A stretch of DNA of 7,969 nt from Tardiphaga sp. Lineage in GTDB: Bacteria > Pseudomonadota > Alphaproteobacteria > Rhizobiales > Xanthobacteraceae. The stretch is from contig JACMOT010000341.1 of assembly GCA_014377915.1 (NCBI GenBank), positions 1 to 7,969 on the forward strand, in the 5' to 3' direction. Positions 1 to 6,561 of this stretch are shown piece after piece. The notes under the pieces are model-generated. The model saw nothing but the letters and a program-made list of their open reading frames with translations, was not told the DNA's origin and ran no database searches. The position numbers and the translations under genes were made by a program. Numbering within the stretch: position 1 is the first letter of the stretch; the number at the start of each line of letters is the position of its first letter.

Positions 1-949
1 ACCGGCCCGGCCCGGCGCCGTTGGCCGCCGACGCCTTGTGCCGCGCCAGATAATCCTTGATGGGCGCGCTGTCGCCGTCCCAGCCGCCGATCCCCATCAC
101 GCCCTCGGCATTGGCGCCGAACTTCTGTTTGAACAGCGGGAAGGCGGTGCCGACACCGGTGTAGAAAATCTTCGGATTAAAGCCGGCGATGCGGGCCTGC
201 TCGGTCAATCCCAGCGTGTCCGGCGGATAGGAGAAGGCGATGAAGATATCGGGATTGACCGCCTTGGCTTCATTGACGACGGGGCCGAGGTCCTGGGTGC
301 CGACGGGATAGCTCTTGTCATAGGCCAGCTTGAAACCGGCCTTGGTCAGCGCCGGTCGCGCCGCGCTGGACAGGTCGATGCCAAAACCGTCGGCGATGCT
401 CACCATCGCGACGGTGTCGCCGATCTTGCCTTCGCCGCGCAGTTTTGTCAGCAGTTCGACCAGCGTATTGGCGGCACCGGCGCTGGTGCCGAGCAGCCAG
501 AACGAGTTGGGCCAGCGTTTTGCGAGTTCAGGCGCGCGGTCCGTCACCGAGGTCGAGGCGAGATGCGGATAACCGGCCTTGTTGAGTGTCGGGCCGACCG
601 CCAGATTGGGCCCGGTGCTCCACGGCGGCAGGATAAAATCGACCTTGTCCTGTCTGATCAGCCGCTCGTTGGCCCGCACCGCCTCTTCCGCGCTGGAGCG
701 GTCGTCATATTGCACGATCTCGATCGGCACCCGCTTTTCGCCAAGCTTGAGGCCACCGGCCGCGTTTACTTCCTTCACCCACATTTCGTAGTTGGGCAAT
801 GTCGTCACCGCCGCGCCGCCGGCGTTGGGGCCGGTGCGCGACAGCGCGTAGCCGATTTTGACGGAGTTTTGCGCTTGCGCCGCGGTTGCGCAGCAGGCGC
901 CGGCCATCGCAAGCAATCCCGCCACAAGGCGGGTGACCGATGAAATCAT
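1..949 (-). CDS. ABC transporter periplasmic substrate-binding protein, branched-chain amino acid (LivK-like) family; C-terminus cut by window edge
   Basis: This gene runs off the left edge, leaving 316 codons with no stop; the family is usually near 400 residues, so roughly 80 are missing. The protein should bind a small solute in the periplasm and deliver it to an inner-membrane ABC permease. The N-terminus is a classic Sec signal peptide (charged start MISSVTR, hydrophobic core, AQA before a likely cleavage at residues 26/27). The mature part begins VKIGYALSRTGPNAGG (30-45) and continues with YDDRSSAEEAVRANERLI (81-98), both typical of the type I periplasmic binding fold (Peripla_BP_6). 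The ligand cannot be read from sequence; members bind branched-chain amino acids, amides, urea or aromatic acids. The ATG at 949 is preceded by GGGGAGAG at good spacing. No permease or ATPase genes are visible; they may lie further left or be absent. Confidence 0.9.
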   Translation of the reverse strand, partial: MISSVTRLVAGLLAMAGACCATAAQAQNSVKIGYALSRTGPNAGGAAVTTLPNYEMWVKEVNAAGGLKLGEKRVPIEIVQYDDRSSAEEAVRANERLIRQDKVDFILPPWSTGPNLAVGPTLNKAGYPHLASTSVTDRAPELAKRWPNSFWLLGTSAGAANTLVELLTKLRGEGKIGDTVAMVSIADGFGIDLSSAARPALTKAGFKLAYDKSYPVGTQDLGPVVNEAKAVNPDIFIAFSYPPDTLGLTEQARIAGFNPKIFYTGVGTAFPLFKQKFGANAEGVMGIGGWDGDSAPIKDYLARHKASAANGAGPGR

Positions 950-994
950 GGTGTCTCTCCCCGTTGGCCCGTCGCCTTTCCGGTGATCGGTCAC
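933..994 (-). promoter_or_regulatory. Inverted repeat bracketing the start codon of the substrate-binding protein gene
   Basis: GTGACCGAT at 933-941 is the exact reverse complement of ATCGGTCAC at 986-994. In the minus-strand transcript the upstream copy lies in the leader and the downstream copy covers codons 3-6, so a 9-bp stem would enclose the Shine-Dalgarno sequence and ATG in a 44-base loop. The upstream copy is also part of a short palindrome, GTGA-N4-TCAC (985-994 extended to 983), that could be a protein-binding site. Both readings are inference; a 9-bp match can arise by chance in GC-rich DNA. The rest of the 950-1179 gap shows no convincing terminator and only a weak promoter-like pair on the minus strand. 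Confidence 0.3.
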
Positions 995-1179
995 TCTACT
1001 TAAGCGGGTATTTCTTTTATTGTCTATCTGGTCGGCAAAGCCATTGAGAAATCGGCAGGGGCGTTTCGTCGCAGCATGCCGATACGGCACTGCTCAGGTT
1101 TGCCTGCAAGCGGGGGCGAGCTGAAGCGTGCGCTCGCGGCCGACAGCCGACACGCGCGGCCCCACAGACAAGCGAACGA

Positions 1180-2925
1180 CTACAATTTATACGCCATGCG
1201 AAACCCGCCCCAGTGCCGTCCCAGCACGCGCACCGGCACGTCGATCTCGCGCATCATCACGGTGACGCCGCCGCCCATGTCGCGGGCGTAGCTCTGGATC
1301 AGATAGGCGCGGGTGTTGCGGCCGGCGGCAAGGCCGGCGGGATCGTTGAAGATGCGGCGGTTGCGGCAGTTGGCGGTATTGAACGCGACGTCTCCCGGGC
1401 GCTGCGGCTTGGAATAGATGCTGTTATGGACCGGCAAATAGCCGTTGCGGTCGATCATGGCGCAGAACGCCATCCGCGGATCGGTCGCCAGCAACGCGTC
1501 CTGGTACGCCGGCAGCGCGCGGTCGGCCCAGTCCAGGATTCTGGTGCGATACTGCGGCGGATCGGAGCCGCCGATCGCGACGTAGTTCTCGTCGAACATG
1601 TCGTCGAGGCGGATCGCGCCGGAGGCTATGCCTTCCGCGAAAATCTTGTTGAGCGCCGCGCCGGCGTCGATGGCCCGGGTGACGAATTCGGTGTTCTCGT
1701 CGTGGATCGCCCATAATTTATCCTCGATGCGGCCGCGCAGTCCGGCGTCCGGCACCACGAACGCCGCCCGGGCGCCGGCTGTCGAATGCTCGATGACCCG
1801 CAGCCGGCAGGCCCCGATATCGGCGATGTCGGCGCTGAGGATCTCGTTCAGCGCCAGCGCCGCGGCGTCGGCGCCGCCGATCAGGACGCCCTCCATCGAA
1901 ATCTCATAGACCGGGGCGGTGCGTTTTCCGCCGCGCACCGGCAACTCGATCCGCAGATGACAGGGCAGCCGCTCACGCCGGCGTTCGTCCTCGCGCTCGC
2001 TCTGCCGCAGCAGCAGCGCGCAGCGTGCCTTCAGCTTCGCGGCGAAGCTCGTCACCGCCTGGCCGGCCTGCGCCACGCCCTCGCCATGGCCCGCCGCTTC
2101 CCGCGCCGCGCCGTCGATCTCGGCGGCGCTGGCGCCGACCGAGACGATGAATTGCGAGGCCGAGGCGGCGTTGCTGGCCATCTCGCCGGTGGTGGCGTTC
2201 TGCTCGGCCACCGCGTCGTTGACATGGGCGAATACCGGGCGGATCGCCTCGATCGCCAGCGAGATGCGGTGCACGGCATCGACCGAACTGGCGGCGTCGC
2301 GCCGCAGCGCGTCGATCTTGCCGCCGATCTCCTTGGTGGCATCCTGGGTCTGCACCGCCAGGGCCTTCACTTCCGTCGCCACCACGGCGAAGCCGCGGCC
2401 GGAGGCGCCGGCGCGCGCCGCCTCGATGGTGGCGTTGAGCGCCAGCATCGTGGTCTGGCGGGCGATCTGCGCGATCAGATTGACCACGGTGCCGATCGCC
2501 GCCGAGGATTCGCGCAGACGATCGACATTGACGCTGGCCTCGTGCGCCGCGGCGCCGGCCTCATCCGCCAGCCGGCTGGCATCGCGGACCTGCGCGCCGA
2601 TGCCTTCGGCGGAATGGGTGAATTTGTCGGCGGCCTGCGAGAAGCTGGCGGCGGTGGATTGCGCGGCGTGGGTGCGCTCGGCCAGCGTATCGGTGCGGTC
2701 GCGGATCGCGGTCAGCGTGGTCGCGGTGGACTGCGCGCCGCCGGCCACCGAGGTCGCCGCGCGCTCCAGTTGCCGGATCAGCGCGCCGAGTTCGAGCTCC
2801 AGCAATTCCAGGATATCGCGCGCCGAATCGGCCTCGATGGCCGGCGCGATTTTCACGGCGGGCACAGCAGGTGCGATTTCCAGCGCCGCCGCGGCGGGCT
2901 GCCTGCGAAACAATCCAAAGGCCAT
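1180..2925 (-). CDS. Soluble methyl-accepting chemotaxis-type protein with central PilZ-like domain and C-terminal sensor-like module
   Basis: The protein has 581 residues, no signal peptide, no membrane segment and no HAMP domain, so it should be cytoplasmic. Residues about 40-300 form a long alpha-helical signalling region. Its hairpin tip (151-190) contains QTTMLALNATIEAARAG and GRGFAVVATEV, the conserved segment that contacts CheA and CheW. Residues about 311-400 resemble a PilZ domain, the cyclic-di-GMP-binding fold: R315-x-x-x-R319 fits the RxxxR motif, and E341-I-S343-M-E-G346 fits the second motif except that Glu replaces the usual Asp or Asn. Residues about 405-581 form a third module with GYLPVHNSIYS (495-505), RNRRIFNDPAG (521-531), YARDMGGG (546-553) and GRHWGGFRMAY (569-579). 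From memory, this ending occurs in rhizobial chemoreceptors as a Cache/PAS-like sensor. No che genes lie nearby, so it is an orphan receptor. The ATG at 2925 has only a weak GCGGAA ribosome site; the stop is TAG at 1180-1182. Confidence 0.9.
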   Translation of the reverse strand: MAFGLFRRQPAAAALEIAPAVPAVKIAPAIEADSARDILELLELELGALIRQLERAATSVAGGAQSTATTLTAIRDRTDTLAERTHAAQSTAASFSQAADKFTHSAEGIGAQVRDASRLADEAGAAAHEASVNVDRLRESSAAIGTVVNLIAQIARQTTMLALNATIEAARAGASGRGFAVVATEVKALAVQTQDATKEIGGKIDALRRDAASSVDAVHRISLAIEAIRPVFAHVNDAVAEQNATTGEMASNAASASQFIVSVGASAAEIDGAAREAAGHGEGVAQAGQAVTSFAAKLKARCALLLRQSEREDERRRERLPCHLRIELPVRGGKRTAPVYEISMEGVLIGGADAAALALNEILSADIADIGACRLRVIEHSTAGARAAFVVPDAGLRGRIEDKLWAIHDENTEFVTRAIDAGAALNKIFAEGIASGAIRLDDMFDENYVAIGGSDPPQYRTRILDWADRALPAYQDALLATDPRMAFCAMIDRNGYLPVHNSIYSKPQRPGDVAFNTANCRNRRIFNDPAGLAAGRNTRAYLIQSYARDMGGGVTVMMREIDVPVRVLGRHWGGFRMAYKL

Positions 2926-2984
2926 GACGGGTTCCGCTACGGAATGCTGCGATGCAATCTATGCGGGTATTGTTGCACCGAGGC

Positions 2985-3000
2985 GTGAAGTCATGGTTAA
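2985..3000 (-). promoter_or_regulatory. Candidate CtrA binding box upstream of the chemoreceptor gene
   Basis: Read on the minus strand, positions 3000-2985 give TTAA-CCATGAC-TTCAC. The alphaproteobacterial cell-cycle and motility regulator CtrA recognises TTAA-N7-TTAAC, so this matches 8 of 9 defined positions, and its first half is the well-known half-site TTAACCAT. It lies 60-75 bases upstream of the chemoreceptor ATG, a suitable place for an activator. CtrA controls flagellar and chemotaxis genes in many members of this class, which fits the downstream gene. No clear -10 element could be placed between the box and the gene; TAGATT is the best weak candidate. Confidence 0.5.
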
Positions 3001-3007
3001 CGATGTG

Positions 3008-3044
3008 TGGCGCGGCCGGTACCGCCATGGGGCAATGGCGCGGC
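3008..3044 (+). repeat. Direct and inverted repeats just upstream of the yebC promoter
   Basis: TGGCGCGGC occurs twice, at 3008-3016 and 3036-3044, as a 9-base direct repeat. Nested within is a perfect 6-base inverted repeat, CGCCAT (3023-3028) and ATGGCG (3035-3040). The cluster ends 4 bases before the likely yebC -35 element, where activator or repressor sites often sit. No known regulator is recognised. Confidence 0.35.
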
Positions 3045-3048
3045 ATTT

Positions 3049-3077
3049 TTGATTTTACCGGGCTCGCGGCCTATAAA
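3049..3077 (+). promoter_or_regulatory. Sigma70-type promoter for yebC
   Basis: TTGATT (3049-3054) and TATAAA (3072-3077) are separated by exactly 17 bases, a close match to the housekeeping TTGACA-N17-TATAAT pattern and the clearest promoter in the window. Transcription would start near 3084, giving a leader of about 40 bases before the yebC ATG at 3123. It supports that ATG over any start further upstream, because those would lie before the transcript begins. Confidence 0.7.
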
Positions 3078-3122
3078 TCCGCGCCCCACCCCGACAGTTC
3101 AGACGATTCCGAGAGAGACCGC

Positions 3123-3869
3123 ATGGCCGGACATTCCCAGTTCAAGAACATCATGCACCGCAAGGGCCGGCAGGATGCCCAGAAGTCAAAGCTGTTCTCC
3201 AAGCTGGCGCGGGAAATCACCGTCGCGGCCAAGATGGGGACGCCCGATCCCAGCATGAATGCGCGGCTGCGCGCTGCGATGACCGCCGCCCGCCAGGAAA
3301 ACATGCCGCGCGACAATATCGAGCGCGCCGTCAAGAAGGCGATCGGCTCCGACGGCGAAAACTATGACGAGATTCGTTACGAGGGCTATGGCCCCGGCGG
3401 CGTCGCGGTGATCGTGCAGGCGCTGACCGACAACCGCAACCGCGCCGCCTCCGACATCCGCTCCTATTTCACCAAATCCGGCGGCAATCTCGGCGAAACC
3501 GGCTCGGTGTCGTTCATGTTCGACCATGTCGGCATCATCGAATACGACGCCGCGAAAGCCTCGGCCGACGACATGCTGGAAGCCGCGATCGAGGCCGGCG
3601 CCGACGACGTGATCTCCGGCGAAGGCGGCCACGAAATCTACGCCTCGCAGGAAACCTTTCGCGAGGTGGCCAAGGCGCTGGAGACCCGTTTCGGCGAAGC
3701 GCGGAAAGCCGAGCTGACCTGGAAGCCGCACAACACCGTCCCGGTCGACGACGAGACCGGCGAGAAGCTGTTGAAGCTGATCGACCTGCTCAACGAGCAT
3801 GACGACGTCCAGAACGTCTATGCCAATTTCGAAGTGTCCGACGCGCTGGTCGCGAAGATGGGCGGCTGA
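3123..3869 (+). CDS. yebC: YebC/PmpR (TACO1) family protein
   Basis: The product has 248 residues, normal for the family. It opens with [20 protein letters not shown], the near-invariant YebC N-terminus, and continues with [15 protein letters not shown] and [13 protein letters not shown] in domain [21 protein letters not shown] and [17 protein letters not shown] follow in the later domains. The family was long annotated as a transcriptional regulator; more recent work on YebC and mitochondrial TACO1 points to a ribosome-associated role in translating proline-rich stretches. An in-frame ATG exists at 2952, but it precedes the promoter and the family homology starts at 3123, where GAGAGAG lies 6 bases upstream. 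The gene sits just before ruvCAB, as in many proteobacteria, but a repeat and a separate regulatory region lie between them, so it is likely its own transcription unit. Confidence 0.97.
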   Translation: MAGHSQFKNIMHRKGRQDAQKSKLFSKLAREITVAAKMGTPDPSMNARLRAAMTAARQENMPRDNIERAVKKAIGSDGENYDEIRYEGYGPGGVAVIVQALTDNRNRAASDIRSYFTKSGGNLGETGSVSFMFDHVGIIEYDAAKASADDMLEAAIEAGADDVISGEGGHEIYASQETFREVAKALETRFGEARKAELTWKPHNTVPVDDETGEKLLKLIDLLNEHDDVQNVYANFEVSDALVAKMGG

Positions 3870-3870
3870 A

Positions 3871-4009
3871 CGTGTCCCGGACGCGCCGCGGCATTCTTAT
3901 GCCGCTGCGCGGATCCGGGATGCCGGTTGTGCTGGTGAAGATACCGGGGCCCCGGATCAGCAGCGCACCACGCCCGAAGCGGGCGCGTTGCGCTGCACCC
4001 GGGGAACGA
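3871..4009 (+). repeat. Two-armed palindromic intergenic repeat (Bradyrhizobium-type)
   Basis: Two stem-loop-forming arms fill most of the gap after yebC. Arm 1 (3875-3920) pairs TCCCGGA with TCCGGGA at its base and has a perfect inner stem GCGGCAT-TCTT-ATGCCGC (3888-3905). Arm 2 (3950-4004) pairs CCCCGG with CCGGGG, then GCAGCGC (3960-3966) with GCGCTGC (3990-3996), then CGCCCG with CGGGCG around an AAG loop. The arms are also roughly inverted copies of each other: each contains CCCGG near its outer end and GATCCGGG, or its complement, near its inner end. From memory this resembles dispersed palindromic repeats common between genes in Bradyrhizobium and Rhodopseudomonas. It begins one base after the yebC stop codon and may stabilise or end that transcript, although no T-tract follows either arm. 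Confidence 0.7.
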
Positions 4010-4035
4010 GCCACTTTCACCGTGCATCCCCCTCT

Positions 4036-4050
4036 GTTGCTATTTTGTTC
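4036..4050 (+). promoter_or_regulatory. Candidate LexA (SOS) box upstream of ruvCAB
   Basis: GTTG-CTATTTT-GTTC matches the alphaproteobacterial LexA site GTTC-N7-GTTC at 7 of 8 positions, with a T-rich spacer like those in known sites. It ends 28 bases before the ruvC start codon, where bound repressor would block transcription. ruvCAB is, as I recall, part of the SOS regulon in several alphaproteobacteria. The matching core promoter cannot be fixed with confidence: no good -35/-10 pair is visible in 4010-4078. Confidence 0.6.
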
Positions 4051-4078
4051 TTAAGCTTTCGGCGTTATGACATGCGCC

Positions 4079-4606
4079 ATGACAACATCCTCGATTCGCC
4101 AACCGGTCCGTATTCTGGGCATCGATCCGGGCCTGCGCCGCACCGGCTGGGGGGTCATCGAGATCGACGGCAACCGGCTGACCTATATCGGTTGCGGGTC
4201 GGTCGAGCCGGCCGATACGCTGCCGCTGGCCAGCCGGCTGCTCGGTATTCATGAGGGCCTCGCCAGGGTGATGGGCGATTTCCAGCCGATGGAAGCGGCG
4301 GTGGAGAATACTTTCGTCAACAAGGACGGCGTCGCCACGCTGAAGCTCGGGCAGGCGCGCGGCATCGCCATGATGACGCCGGCGATGTTCGGCATTTCCG
4401 TCGCCGAATACGCGCCGAACCAGGTCAAGAAGACCGTGGTCGGCGCCGGCCATGCCGACAAGAACCAGATCCAGATGATGCTGAAAATCCTGCTGCCGAA
4501 GGCCGAGCCGAAAACCGCCGACGCCGCCGACGCGCTGGCGATCGCCATTACGCATGCGCATCACCGCCAGAGCACGCTGCTGCGGCTGAGGGTGGTGGGA
4601 GCATGA
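4079..4606 (+). CDS. ruvC: Crossover junction endodeoxyribonuclease RuvC
   Basis: RuvC is the Holliday-junction resolvase: a dimer that makes paired, sequence-preferring nicks in the strands of a four-way junction to finish recombinational repair. The protein has 175 residues and an RNase H-like fold. All four catalytic acids are present: D16 in [14 protein letters not shown]76 in the segment ending [10 protein letters not shown] (Glu of MEAAVE), and D148 and D151 in [14 protein letters not shown]. They line up with D7, E66, D138 and D141 of E. coli. An in-frame ATG at 4067 is possible, but homologues usually begin just before the [13 protein letters not shown] segment, so 4079 is preferred. 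No Shine-Dalgarno sequence precedes either ATG. The stop overlaps the ruvA start (ATGA), showing translational coupling. Confidence 0.97.
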   Translation: MTTSSIRQPVRILGIDPGLRRTGWGVIEIDGNRLTYIGCGSVEPADTLPLASRLLGIHEGLARVMGDFQPMEAAVENTFVNKDGVATLKLGQARGIAMMTPAMFGISVAEYAPNQVKKTVVGAGHADKNQIQMMLKILLPKAEPKTADAADALAIAITHAHHRQSTLLRLRVVGA

Positions 4607-5220
4607 TCGGCAAGCTCAAGGGCCTGATCGATTCCTATGGCGAGGACCATGTGATCCTCGATGTGCAGGGCGTCGGCTATCAGGTGCATTGCTCGGCGCG
4701 CACGTTGCAGGCGCTGCCTAAGCCCGGCGAGGCCGCGGTACTCTCGATCGAGACCTATGTCCGCGAGGACGCCATCCGCCTGTTCGGCTTCCGCTCCGAT
4801 CAGGAGCGCGAATGGTTCCGGCTGCTGCAGACGGTGCAGGGCGTCGGCGCCAAGGTGGCGCTGGCGGTGCTGTCGACGCTGCCGCCGGCCGATCTCGCCA
4901 ATGCCATCGCGCTGCGCGACAAGGCGGCGATCGCGCGCACCGTCGGCGTCGGCCCGAAAGTCGCCGAGCGTATCGTCACCGAATTGAAGGACAAGGCGCC
5001 GGCCTTTGCGAGCGTCGATCCCGCTCTGGTCAATCTCTCCGGCGCGATCGAGGACAACACCGCGCCGCGCCCGGTGTCGGATGCGATTTCGGCGCTGGTC
5101 AATCTCGGCTACGGCGCGCCGCAGGCCGCCGCTGCCATCGCCGGCGCCGCGCGGATCGCGGGAGAGGGAGCCGAGACCGCGATGCTGATCCGGCTTGGCC
5201 TGAAAGAGCTCGCCAAGTGA
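4603..5220 (+). CDS. ruvA: Holliday junction branch migration complex subunit RuvA
   Basis: RuvA binds the four-way junction as a tetramer, holds it in a square-planar form and loads the RuvB motor. The 205-residue protein shows the standard three domains: an OB-fold (about 1-64) starting MIGKLKGLI, paired helix-hairpin-helix motifs ([13 protein letters not shown] at 78-90 and [16 protein letters not shown] at 114-129) that grip DNA, and a small C-terminal domain (about 155-205, with ALVNLGY) that contacts RuvB. The acidic pin residues E55 and D56 of E. coli are conserved at the same numbers in [12 protein letters not shown]. The ATG overlaps the ruvC stop by four bases and has a GGTGGGAG ribosome site inside the ruvC coding end. 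A low-similarity linker (about 135-154) is normal for the family. Confidence 0.97.
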   Translation: MIGKLKGLIDSYGEDHVILDVQGVGYQVHCSARTLQALPKPGEAAVLSIETYVREDAIRLFGFRSDQEREWFRLLQTVQGVGAKVALAVLSTLPPADLANAIALRDKAAIARTVGVGPKVAERIVTELKDKAPAFASVDPALVNLSGAIEDNTAPRPVSDAISALVNLGYGAPQAAAAIAGAARIAGEGAETAMLIRLGLKELAK

Positions 5221-5254
5221 CCGCGCGCCGCCCGCTTCGTGGTAAGCTCCTCGG

Positions 5255-6301
5255 ATGAATCCACCGACCCGCCTGATCACCCCCGAACGCCGCGGCGATG
5301 ACATCGGCGACACCACGTTGCGCCCGCAGAACCTGTCCGAATTCGTCGGCCAGCAGCAGGCCCGTGCCAATCTGCAGATTTTCATCGACGCCGCCCGCAA
5401 GCGCAATGAGGCGCTCGACCATGTTCTGTTCGTAGGCCCCCCCGGCCTCGGCAAGACCACGCTGGCGCAGATCGTCGCGCGCGAACTCGGCGTCGGCTTT
5501 CGCGCCACCTCCGGCCCGGTGATTGCCAAGGCCGGCGATCTCGCCGCGCTACTGACCAACCTCGAAGAACGCGACGTGCTGTTCATCGACGAGATCCATC
5601 GCCTCAGCCCGGCGGTGGAAGAAGTGCTGTATCCGGCGATGGAGGATTTTCAGCTCGACCTGATCATCGGCGAGGGCCCGGCGGCGCGCTCGGTCAAGAT
5701 CGAACTGGCCAAGTTCACTCTGGTCGGCGCCACCACCCGCGCCGGCCTGCTCACCAACCCGCTGCGCGACCGGTTCGGCATTCCGGTGCGGCTGAACTTC
5801 TACACCGTGGAAGAGCTGGAAAAGATCGTCAGCCGCGGCGCCCGCGTGCTGGAGATCGGCATCACGCCGGATGGCTCCAACGAGATCGCGCGCCGCGCGA
5901 GGGGCACGCCGCGCATCGCCGGCCGGCTGTTGCGCCGGGTGCGCGATTTTGCCTCCGCGGCCGACGCCTCCGCGATCGACCGCAAGATCGCCGACCACGC
6001 GCTGTCGGCGCTGGAAGTCGACAGCGCCGGGCTGGACGCGATGGACCGGCGTTATCTCACCACCATCGCGATGAACTATGGCGGCGGCCCGGTCGGCGTC
6101 GAGACCATGGCCGCGGCACTGTCGGAGCCGCGCGACGCCATCGAGGACATCATCGAGCCGTTCCTGATCCAGTGCGGCTATCTGCAGCGCACCCCGCGCG
6201 GAAGGCTGCTGACGTCGCATGCGTTCAAACATCTCGGGCTCAACGAGCCGAAGCGCGATGCCAGCCAGATCGGGCTGTTCGGGGGTGCGGAGGAGGAGTA
6301 G
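5255..6301 (+). CDS. ruvB: Holliday junction branch migration ATPase RuvB
   Basis: RuvB is the hexameric AAA+ motor that pumps DNA through the RuvA-bound junction. The 348-residue length is typical. Visible motifs are Walker A GPPGLGKT (61-68), Walker B LFIDEIH (109-115), sensor 1 LVGATTRAG (156-164), an arginine finger within NPLRDRFG (168-175) and sensor 2 in [17 protein letters not shown] (216-232). The C-terminal winged-helix domain includes the segments NYGGGPVG (274-281) and RTPRGRLLT (312-320). It follows ruvA after a 34-base gap and belongs to the same operon. The ribosome site before the ATG at 5255 is weak (GGTAAG, 10 bases upstream), but the N-terminal [12 protein letters not shown] matches related proteins as I recall them, supporting this start. 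Confidence 0.98.
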   Translation: MNPPTRLITPERRGDDIGDTTLRPQNLSEFVGQQQARANLQIFIDAARKRNEALDHVLFVGPPGLGKTTLAQIVARELGVGFRATSGPVIAKAGDLAALLTNLEERDVLFIDEIHRLSPAVEEVLYPAMEDFQLDLIIGEGPAARSVKIELAKFTLVGATTRAGLLTNPLRDRFGIPVRLNFYTVEELEKIVSRGARVLEIGITPDGSNEIARRARGTPRIAGRLLRRVRDFASAADASAIDRKIADHALSALEVDSAGLDAMDRRYLTTIAMNYGGGPVGVETMAAALSEPRDAIEDIIEPFLIQCGYLQRTPRGRLLTSHAFKHLGLNEPKRDASQIGLFGGAEEE

Positions 6302-6325
6302 ACTCGATCCTTCTCAAGTTCCTGC

Positions 6326-6339
6326 TATAATAATTTATT
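6326..6339 (+). promoter_or_regulatory. Promoter -10 element and possible autoregulatory operator of vapBC
   Basis: A perfect TATAAT (6326-6331) sits in an AT-rich stretch 35 bases before the vapB start. Overlapping it is the small palindrome AATAA-T-TTATT (6329-6339). Type II antitoxins usually repress their own operon by binding palindromes over the promoter, so this arrangement is plausible for VapB control. No good -35 element is visible 16-18 bases upstream. Confidence 0.45.
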
Positions 6340-6366
6340 GATCCTGCGATATCCGAGGGATGCCGG

Positions 6367-6561
6367 ATGAATACAATGGTCGTCGTCGATGACGAATTGC
6401 TGCTACGAGCACGCAGATATAGCAGTCATCAGGAAAACTCCGAGCTCGTCGAAGAAGCTTTGACGGCCTTTATTCGCCGCGCGGCTGCTCAACACCTCGC
6501 CGAACTTGGTGGCACGATGCCGGATGCCGAAGCGCCACCGCGACGCCGATGGGATCCATGA
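6367..6561 (+). CDS. vapB: VapB-type antitoxin of a type II toxin-antitoxin pair
   Basis: This 64-residue protein should neutralise the adjacent PIN-domain toxin by direct binding and repress the shared promoter. The first 45 or so residues look like a ribbon-helix-helix unit: a short strand (NTMVVVDDELLLRARR), then a turn and an amphipathic helix ending SELVEEALTAFIRR. The tail AELGGTMPDAEAPPRRRWDP, with its proline-arginine ending, resembles the toxin-wrapping tail of rhizobial VapB proteins as I know them. A GAGGG ribosome site 7 bases before the ATG at 6367 favours this start over the in-frame ATG three codons later. The stop overlaps the toxin ATG. Codon use is less GC-biased than in the ruv genes, suggesting acquisition by transfer. 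Confidence 0.85.
   Translation: MNTMVVVDDELLLRARRYSSHQENSELVEEALTAFIRRAAAQHLAELGGTMPDAEAPPRRRWDP

Noticed and set aside
38..943. A 301-codon open frame on the plus strand.
   Set aside because: It is antisense to the substrate-binding protein gene, whose minus-strand product has a signal peptide and clear family motifs; the plus-strand product is Arg/Gly/Ala-rich with no recognisable domain.
1077..1089. Small hairpin TGCCG-ATA-CGGCA as a terminator for the chemoreceptor gene.
   Set aside because: The stem is only 5 bp, no T-tract follows on the minus strand, and it lies about 90 bases past the stop codon.
1786..2988. A 400-codon plus-strand open frame across the chemoreceptor gene, and a second 301-codon frame at 2147-3052.
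   Set aside because: Both are compositional shadows of a high-GC gene read in the other direction; their products are low-complexity and match no family, while the minus strand encodes a clear chemoreceptor.
2952..3122. An N-terminal extension of YebC from an upstream in-frame ATG.
   Set aside because: It would precede the likely transcription start and adds 57 residues unlike any YebC; the conserved N-terminus and a good ribosome site begin at 3123.
4561..5586. A 341-codon minus-strand frame across ruvA and ruvB.
   Set aside because: It is antisense to two unmistakable core genes and has no recognisable domain.
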